NCBI GenBank assembly: GCA_964388665.1
Contig: CAYMBJ010000008.1
Coordinates: 1 to 64,000 of the forward strand
Direction of reading: 5' to 3'
Length of the DNA: 64,000 bases
From: CALCCV01 sp964388665
GTDB taxonomy: Bacteria > Bdellovibrionota > Bdellovibrionia > Bdellovibrionales > Bdellovibrionaceae
Of this stretch, positions 8,885 to 17,396 are shown piece by piece (positions within the stretch are counted from its first letter, which is position 1; every line of letters begins with the position of its first letter). The position numbers and the translations under genes were made by a program. Under the pieces are notes generated by a model. The model had not been told where the DNA came from and made no database searches. It saw only the letters and a program-made list of their open reading frames with translations.

Positions 8885-10090
8885 TTGAACACGATCTATC
8901 TCGACAACAATGCCACGACCTCCTGCTCACCTGAAGTCGTGGCGGCGATGGCTCCCTACTGGAACGAAAATTTTGGCAATGCTGCCAGCAGTCTGCACTC
9001 CTATGGCTGGCAAGCCAAGGGCGCCGTCAGCCAATGCAAGACACAGCTTGCCGACCTCTTGGGAGGTCGCGCGCGAGATTTTATCTTCACTTCTGGTGCA
9101 ACAGAATCCATTCAGCTGTTCCTCTTTGGCTTGGTGGAAACGCTGTTCCGCAAACACAAACGCCCCGTAAAAGTGATCACCACCCCCATCGAACACAAAG
9201 CCGTGCTAAAATCGCTTGAGAAGCTAGCACAGCTCGGTTGGGCGGACATCATACACGCTAAGTTACATTCGACTTATGAGTTGGATCTGACTGAACTCAA
9301 AAATACTTTGCTTGAACACCCAGACACGCAGCTGATTGCTGCTATGTGGGTCAATAATGAGCTTGGCACCATCAATGATATTGGCGGGGTGGCGGCTCTG
9401 TGTGAAGAAAAGGGAATCTATTTTTTTTGTGACGGCACCCAAGGGGTTGGTAAATTGCCCTTGGACCTGAGCAAAATCAAGATTCACGGCTTGGCTCTCT
9501 CGGCACACAAACTCCATGGCCCCAAGGGCATCGGCGCTCTTTACGTACCCGAGTACTTAGCTCAAGAGCTACAAACTTGGAGTTTTGGTGGAGGACAAGA
9601 TCAGGGACTCAGGAGTGGCACTCAGGCTGTCCCACTCATTGTTGGCATGACCAAAGCCATCGAAATATCGGTTAAGAATCAAGCCCAACACTGGTGGCTC
9701 ACGCAGCGTTTGGGTGAGCTCTTTTTAGAAGTTTTGAAGTCTCACAAAGTCGATTTTAGAATCAACGGACCGAAGTATCCTAGCGCCTCAGCAGAGGCGG
9801 CCCAGCCCTTGCGATCCGTCTATGTTCTCAATTTGACCTTTCCTGGCCAACCCATTGACCTAAAGCTGGGGAAATTGGGCCGCTTGGCATTTAGCACAGG
9901 CAGCGCCTGCCATGGGCAAGACACCAATATGAGCCATGTACTGCAAGCCATTAATTTTACTGAAGAAGAGGCCAGCTCAACCATTAGATTCTCAATTTCA
10001 TACGATATACCAGAGGACCAGATTCGCGAGGCCGCCAAGATCGTCGCAGCAGCATTTGGTCCCGCTAAGCAGACATTGGCAACCACATAG
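8885..10090 (+). CDS. Cysteine desulfurase (class V aminotransferase, IscS/NifS type)
   Basis: About 402 residues. It is a PLP enzyme that takes sulfur from cysteine for Fe-S cluster building. Seen in sequence: the N-terminal IYLDNNATT, the aminotransferase SGATESI, the PLP-lysine motif SAHKLHGPKG (Lys about 209) and the catalytic-cysteine loop STGSACHGQ. The open frame begins inside prpC at 8837, but a TTG at 8885 directly after the prpC stop has GAGAGAAGA upstream and puts IYLDNNATT at the usual distance from the N-terminus, so I use it. The IscA-like gene follows 36 bp later. No iscU, iscR or hscBA is in the window. Confidence 0.88.
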   Translation: MNTIYLDNNATTSCSPEVVAAMAPYWNENFGNAASSLHSYGWQAKGAVSQCKTQLADLLGGRARDFIFTSGATESIQLFLFGLVETLFRKHKRPVKVITTPIEHKAVLKSLEKLAQLGWADIIHAKLHSTYELDLTELKNTLLEHPDTQLIAAMWVNNELGTINDIGGVAALCEEKGIYFFCDGTQGVGKLPLDLSKIKIHGLALSAHKLHGPKGIGALYVPEYLAQELQTWSFGGGQDQGLRSGTQAVPLIVGMTKAIEISVKNQAQHWWLTQRLGELFLEVLKSHKVDFRINGPKYPSASAEAAQPLRSVYVLNLTFPGQPIDLKLGKLGRLAFSTGSACHGQDTNMSHVLQAINFTEEEASSTIRFSISYDIPEDQIREAAKIVAAAFGPAKQTLATT

Positions 10091-10126
10091 GATTGTGATA
10101 GACTCTGTAATAGGAGAGTTGCCAAA

Positions 10127-10453
10127 ATGATTCAAATATCGGAAACCGCCGCAAAAAAACTAGCTGGTCTGCGCGCTGAAGAGGGAAAATCTCCAGATTA
10201 TTTTTTGCGTGTCGAGGTCAAAAAGGGCGGATGCTCAGGCCTGTCTTACAAGATGAATTTTGATAATGAACTGCGTGCCGGCGATAAGCAGGCCGAAGCC
10301 TTTGGCGAAAAGGTGGTCGTGGATGCCCAGAGTTTTCTTTACCTAGTGGGCATGACCCTTGACTTTTCTGGCGGCTTGAATGGCAAGGGTTTTGTCTTTA
10401 ACAACCCCAATGCAACCAAGAACTGCGGCTGCGGCTCATCTTTCAATGTCTAG
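10127..10453 (+). CDS. A-type Fe-S cluster carrier (HesB/IscA/ErpA family)
   Basis: A 108-residue protein. Proteins of this family receive Fe-S clusters from scaffolds and pass them to apo-enzymes. The three expected cysteines are seen: one in KKGGCSGL and two in NCGCGSSF at the C-terminus. The start has TAGGAG a few bases upstream. It follows the cysteine desulfurase, so the pair probably works together in cluster assembly. Whether it is IscA, SufA or ErpA cannot be settled from sequence alone. Confidence 0.93.
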   Translation: MIQISETAAKKLAGLRAEEGKSPDYFLRVEVKKGGCSGLSYKMNFDNELRAGDKQAEAFGEKVVVDAQSFLYLVGMTLDFSGGLNGKGFVFNNPNATKNCGCGSSFNV

Positions 10454-10457
10454 CAGA

Positions 10458-10502
10458 CTCCTAGAAAAAGAAAATCTGATGCGTTCTCGGCGTCAAATTT
10501 CA
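10458..10502. repeat. Dispersed repeat, copy A (3' half)
   Basis: A 45-bp stretch beginning CTCCTAGAAAAAG matches 37 of 45 positions, without gaps, with 18846-18890. It fills the convergent gap between the IscA-like gene and the SPFH gene, so it may serve as a 3'-end or terminator element for both. Confidence 0.6.
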
Positions 10503-10526
10503 TTGCTTTCATTGCGACAATAATTT

Positions 10527-11468
10527 TTAGGTTCCCAACTGGCTTCCCGAATTCTGCTTGGCTTTGACCCGATCAAACACACTGAATGCGGTGGCGATCA
10601 TGGCATTGGGATCACCAACATTACTCGGAACAATCAATAAATCAGAATTGGTGGCCATACTGCCGAGCTGCTTAATGTACTCTTCTGCAACTCTCAAAAC
10701 GGCGGCATCGCGACCACCCTCTCGAGCTAGTGCATCAGCGACCAGCTTAGTGCCCTCGGCTGTGGCTTGAGCGACAGAAAGAATCGCTTCTGCCTGGCCC
10801 TGCGCCTGATTGATTTGGCGCTGTTTGTCGGCCTCCGACTGCTTGATCATGTCTTGTTTTCTGCCTTCGGCATTGTTGATTAAAGAATCTCTTGTGGCCT
10901 CGGACTCAAGAATTTTTGCGCGCTTTTCACGTTCCGCACGCATTTGTTTTTCCATTGCATCCAGAACGTCTTTTGGCGGATTGATGGATTTTATTTCATA
11001 TCGGAGAACCTTTACACCCCAGGGCTGAGTGGCTGCATCGATGGACATCACGATGGCGTTGTTGATTCGCTCCCTTTCTTCAAAGGTTTTATCAAGATCA
11101 ATTTTACCAACCTCTGAACGCAAAGTCGTTTGCGCCAACTGAATGATGGCAATCTCGTAATCATTGACGCCGTATGAGGCCGCCTTCGGATCAATCACGC
11201 GATAAAAAATCACTCCATCAACTGTGACCTGCACATTGTCTTTGGTAATGCAGATCTGAGGAGGAATGTCCAAAACGATTTCTTTTAAGGCCGTGCGATA
11301 AGCGATCCGATCCACAAATGGAATCATCAGGTGCAGACCTGCCTCAATGGTGCGACCGTATTTCCCCAGCCGCTCGACAATGAACACCGACTGTTGTGGC
11401 ACGATCTTAATTGTCGAAAAAATAAAAATCAGTGCAAAAATCACCATCACAATGGCCATAATTTCCAT
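10527..11468 (-). CDS. SPFH/Band 7 protein (stomatin/QmcA-like)
   Basis: A 313-residue membrane-anchored SPFH protein. One N-terminal hydrophobic helix (IMAIVMVIFALIFIFS) is followed by the Band 7 domain with VPQQSVFIVERLGKYGRTIEAGLH and ALKEIVLDIPPQ, then a coiled-coil rich in Glu/Ala/Arg (ILESEATRDSLINNAEG) and a C-terminal QLG...NSDLL segment typical of bacterial paraslipins. These proteins form oligomers in membrane microdomains. It follows the NfeD gene with an 11-bp gap. NfeD and SPFH proteins are a known functional pair. Confidence 0.92.
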   Translation of the reverse strand: MEIMAIVMVIFALIFIFSTIKIVPQQSVFIVERLGKYGRTIEAGLHLMIPFVDRIAYRTALKEIVLDIPPQICITKDNVQVTVDGVIFYRVIDPKAASYGVNDYEIAIIQLAQTTLRSEVGKIDLDKTFEERERINNAIVMSIDAATQPWGVKVLRYEIKSINPPKDVLDAMEKQMRAEREKRAKILESEATRDSLINNAEGRKQDMIKQSEADKQRQINQAQGQAEAILSVAQATAEGTKLVADALAREGGRDAAVLRVAEEYIKQLGSMATNSDLLIVPSNVGDPNAMIATAFSVFDRVKAKQNSGSQLGT

Positions 11469-11479
11469 AAATTACCTCT

Positions 11480-11905
11480 CTAGTTTACCTTTCTTAATAA
11501 AAGTATGTTTCCATCCATACCAACAATCACAACTCTATCCCCTTGGCTCAGCGGTTCTGAATCCAGATTGGTCGCAAGCCATGTGGTGCCTTGGTAGGTG
11601 ATACGGACCTGTTTGTGCGCCGGAATTGGTTGGTCAACCGTGATCTCATTACCAACATCAGCACTTATACGAATGGTCTTTAAGAGCCTCCGCTGAATCG
11701 GCTTTCTAAGCAAGAACACTCCTGCCACCGAAAAAACCGCGCAAGCAATGGTCTGTGCTGTATAGTTGAACTCTAGCGAGGCCACCAGCGCTGCCGCAAA
11801 ACAACCGAGAGCGATAAAGACCAAAAAAAAGCCTGCTGATATGATTTCACCAGCGAGCAAAACCAGCCCCGCGATGATCCACAGAGAAGTTGGTTCTAGC
11901 GTCAT
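11480..11905 (-). CDS. NfeD family membrane protein
   Basis: A 141-residue protein with three hydrophobic helices at the N-terminus (IIAGLVLLAGEIISAGFF and following) and a C-terminal OB-fold-like beta domain (RITYQGTTWLATN...GDRVVIVGMDGNILLL). This is the short NfeD type that partners SPFH proteins. Its start codon overlaps the stop of the upstream gene by four bases (ATGA), which argues for translational coupling. It lies between the RHH-like gene and the SPFH gene in one operon. Confidence 0.9.
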   Translation of the reverse strand: MTLEPTSLWIIAGLVLLAGEIISAGFFLVFIALGCFAAALVASLEFNYTAQTIACAVFSVAGVFLLRKPIQRRLLKTIRISADVGNEITVDQPIPAHKQVRITYQGTTWLATNLDSEPLSQGDRVVIVGMDGNILLLRKVN

Positions 11906-12228
11906 ATTTTCCTTCCACTTTCTGTCTTTTTTGCGACCAGTTTTTCCAATTTTTGCATGCTTTCAATCTTGCGCTTTAAAAAACTATGCAAAGCTTCTTT
12001 AAAAAAAGGGTCAAACTCACTATCCAAGGAAGAAGTCGCCCCCACGATTTTTTGATAGAGCGCCAAGGTCTCCTCGCTCACATCAATGGTGATCTTTTTT
12101 TCGCTCAAGTAATCATCAATGAGTTGCCGTAGCAACCAACTCAAATTGAGCTCACGCTTGCTGAGTTCTTCATATTGATCCTCACCAATAAATAGGCTGA
12201 TCCTCTTTAACTCCCGATCTTTAGACAT
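11902..12228 (-). CDS. Small protein with ribbon-helix-helix-like N-terminus
   Basis: A 108-residue protein not assigned to a known family. Residues 8-45 fit a ribbon-helix-helix DNA-binding fold: a short strand (KRISLFI), helix EDQYEELSKREL, then NLSWLLRQLIDDYL. The rest is helical and charged. It is the first gene of the operon with NfeD and SPFH and overlaps nfeD by ATGA. Its short 5' leader follows a strong promoter. If it binds DNA, autoregulation of this promoter is an obvious possibility (inference). Confidence 0.65.
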   Translation of the reverse strand: MSKDRELKRISLFIGEDQYEELSKRELNLSWLLRQLIDDYLSEKKITIDVSEETLALYQKIVGATSSLDSEFDPFFKEALHSFLKRKIESMQKLEKLVAKKTESGRKI

Positions 12229-12256
12229 ACATCTCCGCCAACTTATTCATGTAAGT

Positions 12257-12285
12257 AAGATACTATATACTTGTATGCCTGTCAA
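12257..12285 (-). promoter_or_regulatory. Strong sigma-70-type promoter for the RHH-NfeD-SPFH operon
   Basis: On the minus strand a perfect TTGACA (12285-12280) is followed by a 17-bp spacer and TATCTT (12262-12257). This predicts a leader of about 20-25 nt before the ATG at 12228. The spacer and -10 are rich in ATAC/GTAT steps, which could be an operator. Confidence 0.7.
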
Positions 12286-12329
12286 CATATTTGGATGCCG
12301 TCTCACCACAGGTAAATAATTTGAGTCAA

Positions 12330-12485
12330 TCACCCACCCACTAAGATAAAAACCCACATAAGGACAATTATCATCCAGCCAAGACCATAAACGCCGGCTC
12401 TTTTAAGAACATGATTGGAGCCAAGGTGAATAAAAGTATGAATTATGCGAGAAAGAACAAATCCCAAGGCCAGTTTACTGCAACT
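12330..12485 (-). pseudogene. Remnant of a MAPEG-family membrane protein (C-terminal part)
   Basis: On the minus strand a 51-codon open stretch follows a TAA and reads SKLALGFVLSRIIHTFIHLG, then a segment with SNHVLKRAGVYGLGWM and a hydrophobic end. The RxxHxxxH pattern followed by Asn, a basic residue and a last hydrophobic helix is what the C-terminal third of MAPEG proteins looks like; these are usually 130-150 residues. There is no start codon and a stop lies in frame just upstream, so it appears to be what is left after a deletion. It is not long enough for a working MAPEG protein. Confidence 0.55.
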
Positions 12486-12537
12486 TTAAAGATTCATTTT
12501 AACGTGTTGTGAATCAATTTCCAAGCAACAGTTTTTT

Positions 12538-14127
12538 TCAAGACGCTGATTTAAAAATATATCTCTGTGTTTGTTTGACCCCGATTTTTTCAATCTTGCC
12601 TTCAGTGCAAGCCAGATTCAAAAGTTGACAGACAGTAGGCTTAGACAATTGCAAAATCTTTGCGGCTTCTTTGGCTGAAAAAGGCCGATTGTGAAACGAC
12701 TCACTCAAGGCATGCAACCGGCGCTCTTCAAGCGATGACTCCATTTGAGATCCCCAAGGAATCGCCTCAAGTGCGACATCGGTAACTGTGCTCGTGATGC
12801 GATAGGCTCCATTGTCCTCCAAAAGTCGAAACGGCAATTTCTCATCGACGAGCCATTTGCGAAACCTAAAGAGAAGCTGATGCACGCGACCAAACGCAGA
12901 GCGTGGATCAAAGTGCTGATCTGGGTAGAGGTCGTGGAACAAGTCACCTATCAGCGAGGGTCTGTAGAAGTCTTTATTCAGACTTATAAAAAGCCTGCGC
13001 AACAGCCCGTCGGGCTGAATCTTAAATTCCTGCTTTTGCCAGTCCTCTGTTGTCAAAGAAACAACCAATTTAGGATGTCCATGGTTCTTTGATCTCCAAT
13101 GAGTCCGCCTATTGATTCGCTCAATGTTCTCAGCGCTCCCATCGTCTGGATCATATTCAAAATGACGACGCATGAAACGATTGGGAATCTGCAGATTGGT
13201 TGGAAACTCGGAGAGGATTTGCGATTTGTATGCGGGAAATGGCGATCCAAAATAGACATGCAGAAAGAGACTTTCATTTTCGCTCAGCAGGGCGACATGT
13301 TGATCGCAATCTCTCACAGACTCCCAATGGCCTATCTGCAAAGCTTTGCTGCGAACCTGCCACAAACCCGAAATATGGGATTCTGACAATCCCTCCGTAT
13401 GCAAATTGATGAGCTTGAGCCATTTCTCGACAATGAGGGAAAACATCGGGTTGCCATCCGCAAGGATGGAATTGGCTTCTGAGAGCTCGTTGCGAGCCAT
13501 TTCAAAATCCTTCAGTTCAATGCGAACCTGTGCTGAAATTTCCAAAGCATGGCCCGCCAGTTTGTACATTTTCTGTTGTCTTCCTTCGACCAGGAGTTGA
13601 GCGAGCTCTGATTGAGTCAGACTGAATTTGTTCTGCTGAAAGTAGCACGTGCATAGATTGAGACGACTGATCAGAGCCTCATAACTTTTGCTGTCCACAT
13701 ATAAAAGATATTTTTTCAACCATTGCTCAGCCTCAACGTAATTCCACTGGCTGATCAATACCATGGCCATATAGAAAAGCGCCTTGGGATAGCTCTCGAT
13801 ATCTATCTGGCCAAGAATCCTTTTGGCATCATCTTGGGCTCCGACCTGATTGATGGACATGGCGTATTCAGCCATCTCTATGGGAGATGCCGGTGTATGG
13901 ATCGCCGCCTTGGAGCTCTCGTTGACTATGGGCGCGAGAACTTCCAAAGACAGGGGCACCAGGCCCACTCGACGGGCCAGGTTAGCAAATTTTGAAAGAT
14001 CCGCTCGAGGAATGCCCTTTGCTTTCAACTGTTTCAGTTTGGTACAAACCTTTGCGTCCTGATTTTCCCTAAGTAAAATTTCTAGCTCCGAAATCCAGTC
14101 CTGCGTACGCACTCCCTTGTAAAGCAA
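12538..14127 (-). CDS. TPR-repeat protein with winged-helix domains, putative regulator
   Basis: 529 residues. The first ~250 are a helical solenoid with TPR-like spacing (ALFYMAMVLISQWNYVEAEQWL and similar). Residues ~360-450 resemble a winged-helix domain of the transcriptional-regulator C type found in BTAD/SARP proteins (GLLRRLFISLNKDFYRPSLI ... FGRVHQLLFRFRKWL). The C-terminal 60 residues form another helix-turn-helix (FSAKEAAKILQLSKPTVCQL). A DNA-binding regulator with a TPR sensor or interaction part is likely. The start is uncertain: TTG at 14127 has no clear ribosome site, and a leaderless or GTG start is possible. It is divergent from the lectin-like secreted protein at 14213. Confidence 0.7.
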   Translation of the reverse strand: MLYKGVRTQDWISELEILLRENQDAKVCTKLKQLKAKGIPRADLSKFANLARRVGLVPLSLEVLAPIVNESSKAAIHTPASPIEMAEYAMSINQVGAQDDAKRILGQIDIESYPKALFYMAMVLISQWNYVEAEQWLKKYLLYVDSKSYEALISRLNLCTCYFQQNKFSLTQSELAQLLVEGRQQKMYKLAGHALEISAQVRIELKDFEMARNELSEANSILADGNPMFSLIVEKWLKLINLHTEGLSESHISGLWQVRSKALQIGHWESVRDCDQHVALLSENESLFLHVYFGSPFPAYKSQILSEFPTNLQIPNRFMRRHFEYDPDDGSAENIERINRRTHWRSKNHGHPKLVVSLTTEDWQKQEFKIQPDGLLRRLFISLNKDFYRPSLIGDLFHDLYPDQHFDPRSAFGRVHQLLFRFRKWLVDEKLPFRLLEDNGAYRITSTVTDVALEAIPWGSQMESSLEERRLHALSESFHNRPFSAKEAAKILQLSKPTVCQLLNLACTEGKIEKIGVKQTQRYIFKSAS

Positions 14128-14212
14128 ATATAATTGTATTTTACTCTACGGATAAAGCACAATAAGACTTAAGGTCTAGTGAGCTTCCATAAACCATAGT
14201 GTTGAGGAGAAA

Positions 14213-15529
14213 TTGCCATTGCCTAGATACTTTGCCATACTTTTGCTGGGCACATTGGCCGTATTTGCGGTGTCGTATCAGTCTTGTCAAAATGCTGATA
14301 TGGCAAACCTTTTTAGTCGCCAGAACACCGCAACCGAATTTTCTGGCGGCAATGGTCAGGGCTATGAAGGTAAGCTCGAAGTCACAACCGTTGCTTTTGG
14401 TGAGCTGAATGATGGGAATCCTTTTGGTGATTATTACAGAATCCGACCGACCGTGACCTGTGGAAACGGTCTTAACTCCCACTCAGGCTTGGTGAGATTT
14501 CTTGGCGCCACGGCACAGTATCAGGTCGACTCCTGCTCCACCTGGCAACCGCTGACGACGCTTTTTGACTACTCTCCTTTTGATTCAGATTATCTCAGTT
14601 TTCAGAATCAGATTTTTCAGAAGTATTCGGTGCCGCCTCCGCTAGAAAAAGCTGAGAAGGAAAATTTCTTATTGTGCCGCCGCAAAATCAACCAGCTTGA
14701 AGGTTTGGACGTCATTTTGGCCAACAACAAGGTTACTGCGGCCTCTAGTCAAAAGAATCTACTGCAAGACACAGAACGATTTGACGGAAAGCCTTGGACC
14801 TATGATAGTTATGCAGTTCGCGATGTGGCAGCCGCACCCAATGGCTTTTGGACTGCTGACAAGTTTCGTGATGCTCCGGCCTCTCTAGGCTCAGCCATGC
14901 GCACCAGTGGACAATCATTGCGCCTCGCAGACAACACCATATATACATTTTCGATATATGCAAAAGCAGCGGAAAGAAATTGGCTTATTCTCCGATCACG
15001 CGCAAAGGATAGCGGAGTTTTAGATACATTTTTCGACCTCCAAAATGGGGTCATGGGGCGTCGCCTGAATCAAGACGCCACAATCGAGCCCGCGGCAGAC
15101 GGCTGGTATCGCCTGCAGATCACTTTTGATTCACGCGCGGGAGCCGAGAATCCGTATATAAGCATGATTCTCTCGGCCGACGGCAACACCCGTTCTTATA
15201 TTGGAGACGGCACTTCTGGACTCTATCTATGGGGAGCACAAGTTGAACTCGGCGCTCAAGCCACTGCCTATGAGCGTGTGCAGACCGCCGACGGTCTCGG
15301 TAGCCCCACACTTGCAACTGTGCGCTACTCATCAGCCGATGCAGAAGGCAAGTTGATGAGGAGAGGCAGTGAAGCTGTGGATTTGCAATTTGATTCCGTC
15401 GCTAATCACTATGTGGCCCCCGCACGTCAATTTAGCCTCAAATACACAGAGCCCAACAAAATGCAGTTGGATGTAACAATGGATGGATCTGAACAGTCCT
15501 ATTTGCTCGACTGTCTCTCCGACCGATAG
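14213..15529 (+). CDS. Secreted protein with phage-fibre/lectin-like beta domain
   Basis: 438 residues from a TTG start (14213) with GAGGAG just upstream; a TTG two codons later is an alternative. The N-terminus is a signal peptide with Cys25 just after the hydrophobic core (VSYQSC), so it may be a lipoprotein with a non-canonical lipobox. Residues ~180-380 match a carbohydrate-binding-like beta-sandwich common in phage tail fibres and cell-surface proteins: NLLQDTERFDGKPW, TYTFSIYAKAAERNW, DGWYRLQITF and the signature GDGTSGLYLWGAQVELG. The rest is unknown. A tandem duplication spans the stop codon and a terminator follows. It is divergent from the TPR/winged-helix regulator. Confidence 0.7.
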   Translation: MPLPRYFAILLLGTLAVFAVSYQSCQNADMANLFSRQNTATEFSGGNGQGYEGKLEVTTVAFGELNDGNPFGDYYRIRPTVTCGNGLNSHSGLVRFLGATAQYQVDSCSTWQPLTTLFDYSPFDSDYLSFQNQIFQKYSVPPPLEKAEKENFLLCRRKINQLEGLDVILANNKVTAASSQKNLLQDTERFDGKPWTYDSYAVRDVAAAPNGFWTADKFRDAPASLGSAMRTSGQSLRLADNTIYTFSIYAKAAERNWLILRSRAKDSGVLDTFFDLQNGVMGRRLNQDATIEPAADGWYRLQITFDSRAGAENPYISMILSADGNTRSYIGDGTSGLYLWGAQVELGAQATAYERVQTADGLGSPTLATVRYSSADAEGKLMRRGSEAVDLQFDSVANHYVAPARQFSLKYTEPNKMQLDVTMDGSEQSYLLDCLSDR

Positions 15530-15560
15530 GTCGACTGTATCTCTGACCGATAGGTCGACT
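15506..15560. repeat. 24-bp tandem repeat spanning a stop codon
   Basis: Two 24-bp units (15506-15529 and 15530-15553) are 21/24 identical, and a third partial copy, GTCGACT, follows. The TAG stop of the lectin-like gene is the last codon of unit 1. Because 24 is a multiple of three, unit 2 ends in another in-frame TAG, so read-through would add only eight codons. Confidence 0.85.
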
Positions 15561-15597
15561 CTTAACTCAAAATGAGAAATTATAAAAATGAGACAGC

Positions 15598-15626
15598 AGA
15601 GCCTCACTAAAGAGGCTCTTTTTTTT
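15598..15626 (+). terminator. Intrinsic terminator after the lectin-like gene
   Basis: An 8-bp stem (AGAGCCTC and GAGGCTCT) with a 6-nt loop runs into an uninterrupted T run. It separates the lectin-like gene from the DUF1592 gene. Confidence 0.9.
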
Positions 15627-15716
15627 GCTTGTTAAGCAGATGTAAATCGTACTCCAGAGGGCGAGAATCCACAATGAATGAAAGACTTGGTGTCAGTTTC
15701 TCAAAGGGGGGATTAC

Positions 15717-17396
15717 ATGAACCTGTCAGTGGCAAATCTGCGTTTCGACATCTACTTGTACGGCATTCTTACTGCGACTACGATATTCTCCCTTGGCTGT
15801 TCTCCAGCATTCGACACCAGGGCAACATCTAAGGCATTTTCCAGTTTGTCTTCCAGCGCGGGCCCTGGTGCTTCGTTGGCCAATCCAACGTCGGGCCAAT
15901 CCGCGAACAAGCTTTGCAATGTCAAACATATCAAACAAACCCCAGCCAAACGACTCAATAGCAGGGAGTACATCAACAGCATAAAATCCTTATTTGCCAT
16001 CAATGCCGTCCCGGCTCTGAGCCTACCAAAGGATGAGGTTGGCGTTGACGGATTTGATACGGATGCCTCAGCTATCTATATTGATTCAGAAACTGCTCCC
16101 ACCTATCTTGAAGCAGCACAGACGGTGTTTGCCAATTTAAAAAGTGCAAACAAGCTACCATTCAAAAGTTGTCAAACTCTGACGGATGCCATGCTAAGGA
16201 CTTGTGTCCAAAACGAATTGTCGGCGTGGCTGGAGCTTGCATTTCGTCGGCCCGCGCTTCCGGAAGAGATCTCCATCTTTACGAAATTAATTGCTGGCTA
16301 TAAACAATTTGCAGACGTAGTTGAAGTCACCGTGCTGGCCACATTGGTTTCGCCTCACTTTCTTTTTCACTACAAAAGCGCTCCAAATGCTGCCGGTACG
16401 ATAGACCAATTTGAACTGGCATCTAAGATCTCCTTTTTCCTATTGGCCGCACCACCGACTGCGGAGCTGCTCGATCACGCCAAAAAAGGGACTCTCCAGG
16501 GGGAGGTGCTAAAGGCCAATATCGATCAAATGATAAATGACCCTCGTTTTCTCAAGCAACTTGAGAGATTCGTGGTTCAATGGCTCGACCTTGCGAGCCT
16601 ACCACAGACCGATTTCGGTAGCGAAAACCCAAAGCTTGTCGCCTCTATGATTAAAGAAACACAGCTCTCATTTAAAAATGCCTTCCTAAAGGATTTGCCT
16701 ATCTCGGATCTCTTGGTGCAAAAAGAGAGTTTCATTGACGCTCAATTGGCCAATCTCTATGGCATAGCTGGCGCGGGTACCGATTTTGCGCTAACAGCTC
16801 TCCCTGCAAATCGTCAAGGATTGCTGATGCAGTCCTCGCTGTTAGCTGTGACCAGTCCGGATGGGAAAAATACCAATCCCATTCATCGTGGCGCATGGGT
16901 CGCAGACAAAGTTTTTTGTCAGAAACCGCCTCCTGCTCCCCCCGATGCTGGAGACTTGAGTGAGCCAAAGCCAGGCGAGTTGGTTACAATACGACAGCAG
17001 CTTGAGGCTCACAGAACCAACCCATCTTGTATTGCCTGCCACCAGACCTTTGATCAGTATGGTTTGGCACTGGAATCTTACGATGGTTTTGGTGCCTGGA
17101 GGGGAAAGTACGACAATGGTTTAGCTGTTGAAACTCATGGTTCTTTACCAAGTGGTGAGTTGTTTCGAGATGCCATTGAGATGAGTTCTCTTATTGCCGA
17201 TAAAAAGACATTGGATGACTGTGCAACAAAAAAACTGGGGTCCTTTGCCTTGGGGCGATCATTAACGAATGGGGAGGCCTGCTATACGCAAAGCGTGGCA
17301 AGAACTCTTAATGAAAGTTCAGGAAAAGCGACAGTACGATCAGTTGTAATGCAGCTGATCCTTTCGGATCTTTATATTCAACAGGGAGCTCAATAA
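15717..17396 (+). CDS. DUF1592/DUF1588 family lipoprotein with a CxxCH motif
   Basis: About 559 residues of the DUF1587/DUF1595/DUF1592/DUF1588/DUF1585 type, known from planctomycetes, myxobacteria and Bdellovibrionota but with no defined activity. A signal peptide ends in a lipobox-like SLGC. An N-terminal KRLNSREYINSIKSLF segment is typical of the DUF1587 end, followed by helical domains. GLLMQSSLLAVTSPDGKNTN ... HRGAWVADKVFC is the DUF1588 core. The C-terminal part has SCIACHQTFDQYGLALESYD, a CxxCH that could bind haem c. ATG 15717 follows a GGGGGG stretch and is preferred over 15678. The stop overlaps the next start (TAATG), so the DUF1552 protein is coupled to it. Confidence 0.88.
   Translation: MNLSVANLRFDIYLYGILTATTIFSLGCSPAFDTRATSKAFSSLSSSAGPGASLANPTSGQSANKLCNVKHIKQTPAKRLNSREYINSIKSLFAINAVPALSLPKDEVGVDGFDTDASAIYIDSETAPTYLEAAQTVFANLKSANKLPFKSCQTLTDAMLRTCVQNELSAWLELAFRRPALPEEISIFTKLIAGYKQFADVVEVTVLATLVSPHFLFHYKSAPNAAGTIDQFELASKISFFLLAAPPTAELLDHAKKGTLQGEVLKANIDQMINDPRFLKQLERFVVQWLDLASLPQTDFGSENPKLVASMIKETQLSFKNAFLKDLPISDLLVQKESFIDAQLANLYGIAGAGTDFALTALPANRQGLLMQSSLLAVTSPDGKNTNPIHRGAWVADKVFCQKPPPAPPDAGDLSEPKPGELVTIRQQLEAHRTNPSCIACHQTFDQYGLALESYDGFGAWRGKYDNGLAVETHGSLPSGELFRDAIEMSSLIADKKTLDDCATKKLGSFALGRSLTNGEACYTQSVARTLNESSGKATVRSVVMQLILSDLYIQQGAQ

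Larger units (their letters stand above)
12229..12537. other. Intergenic region with promoter and gene remnant
   Basis: This 309-bp gap holds the minus-strand promoter at 12257-12285 and the MAPEG-like remnant at 12330-12485. I see nothing else in it. Confidence 0.7.
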
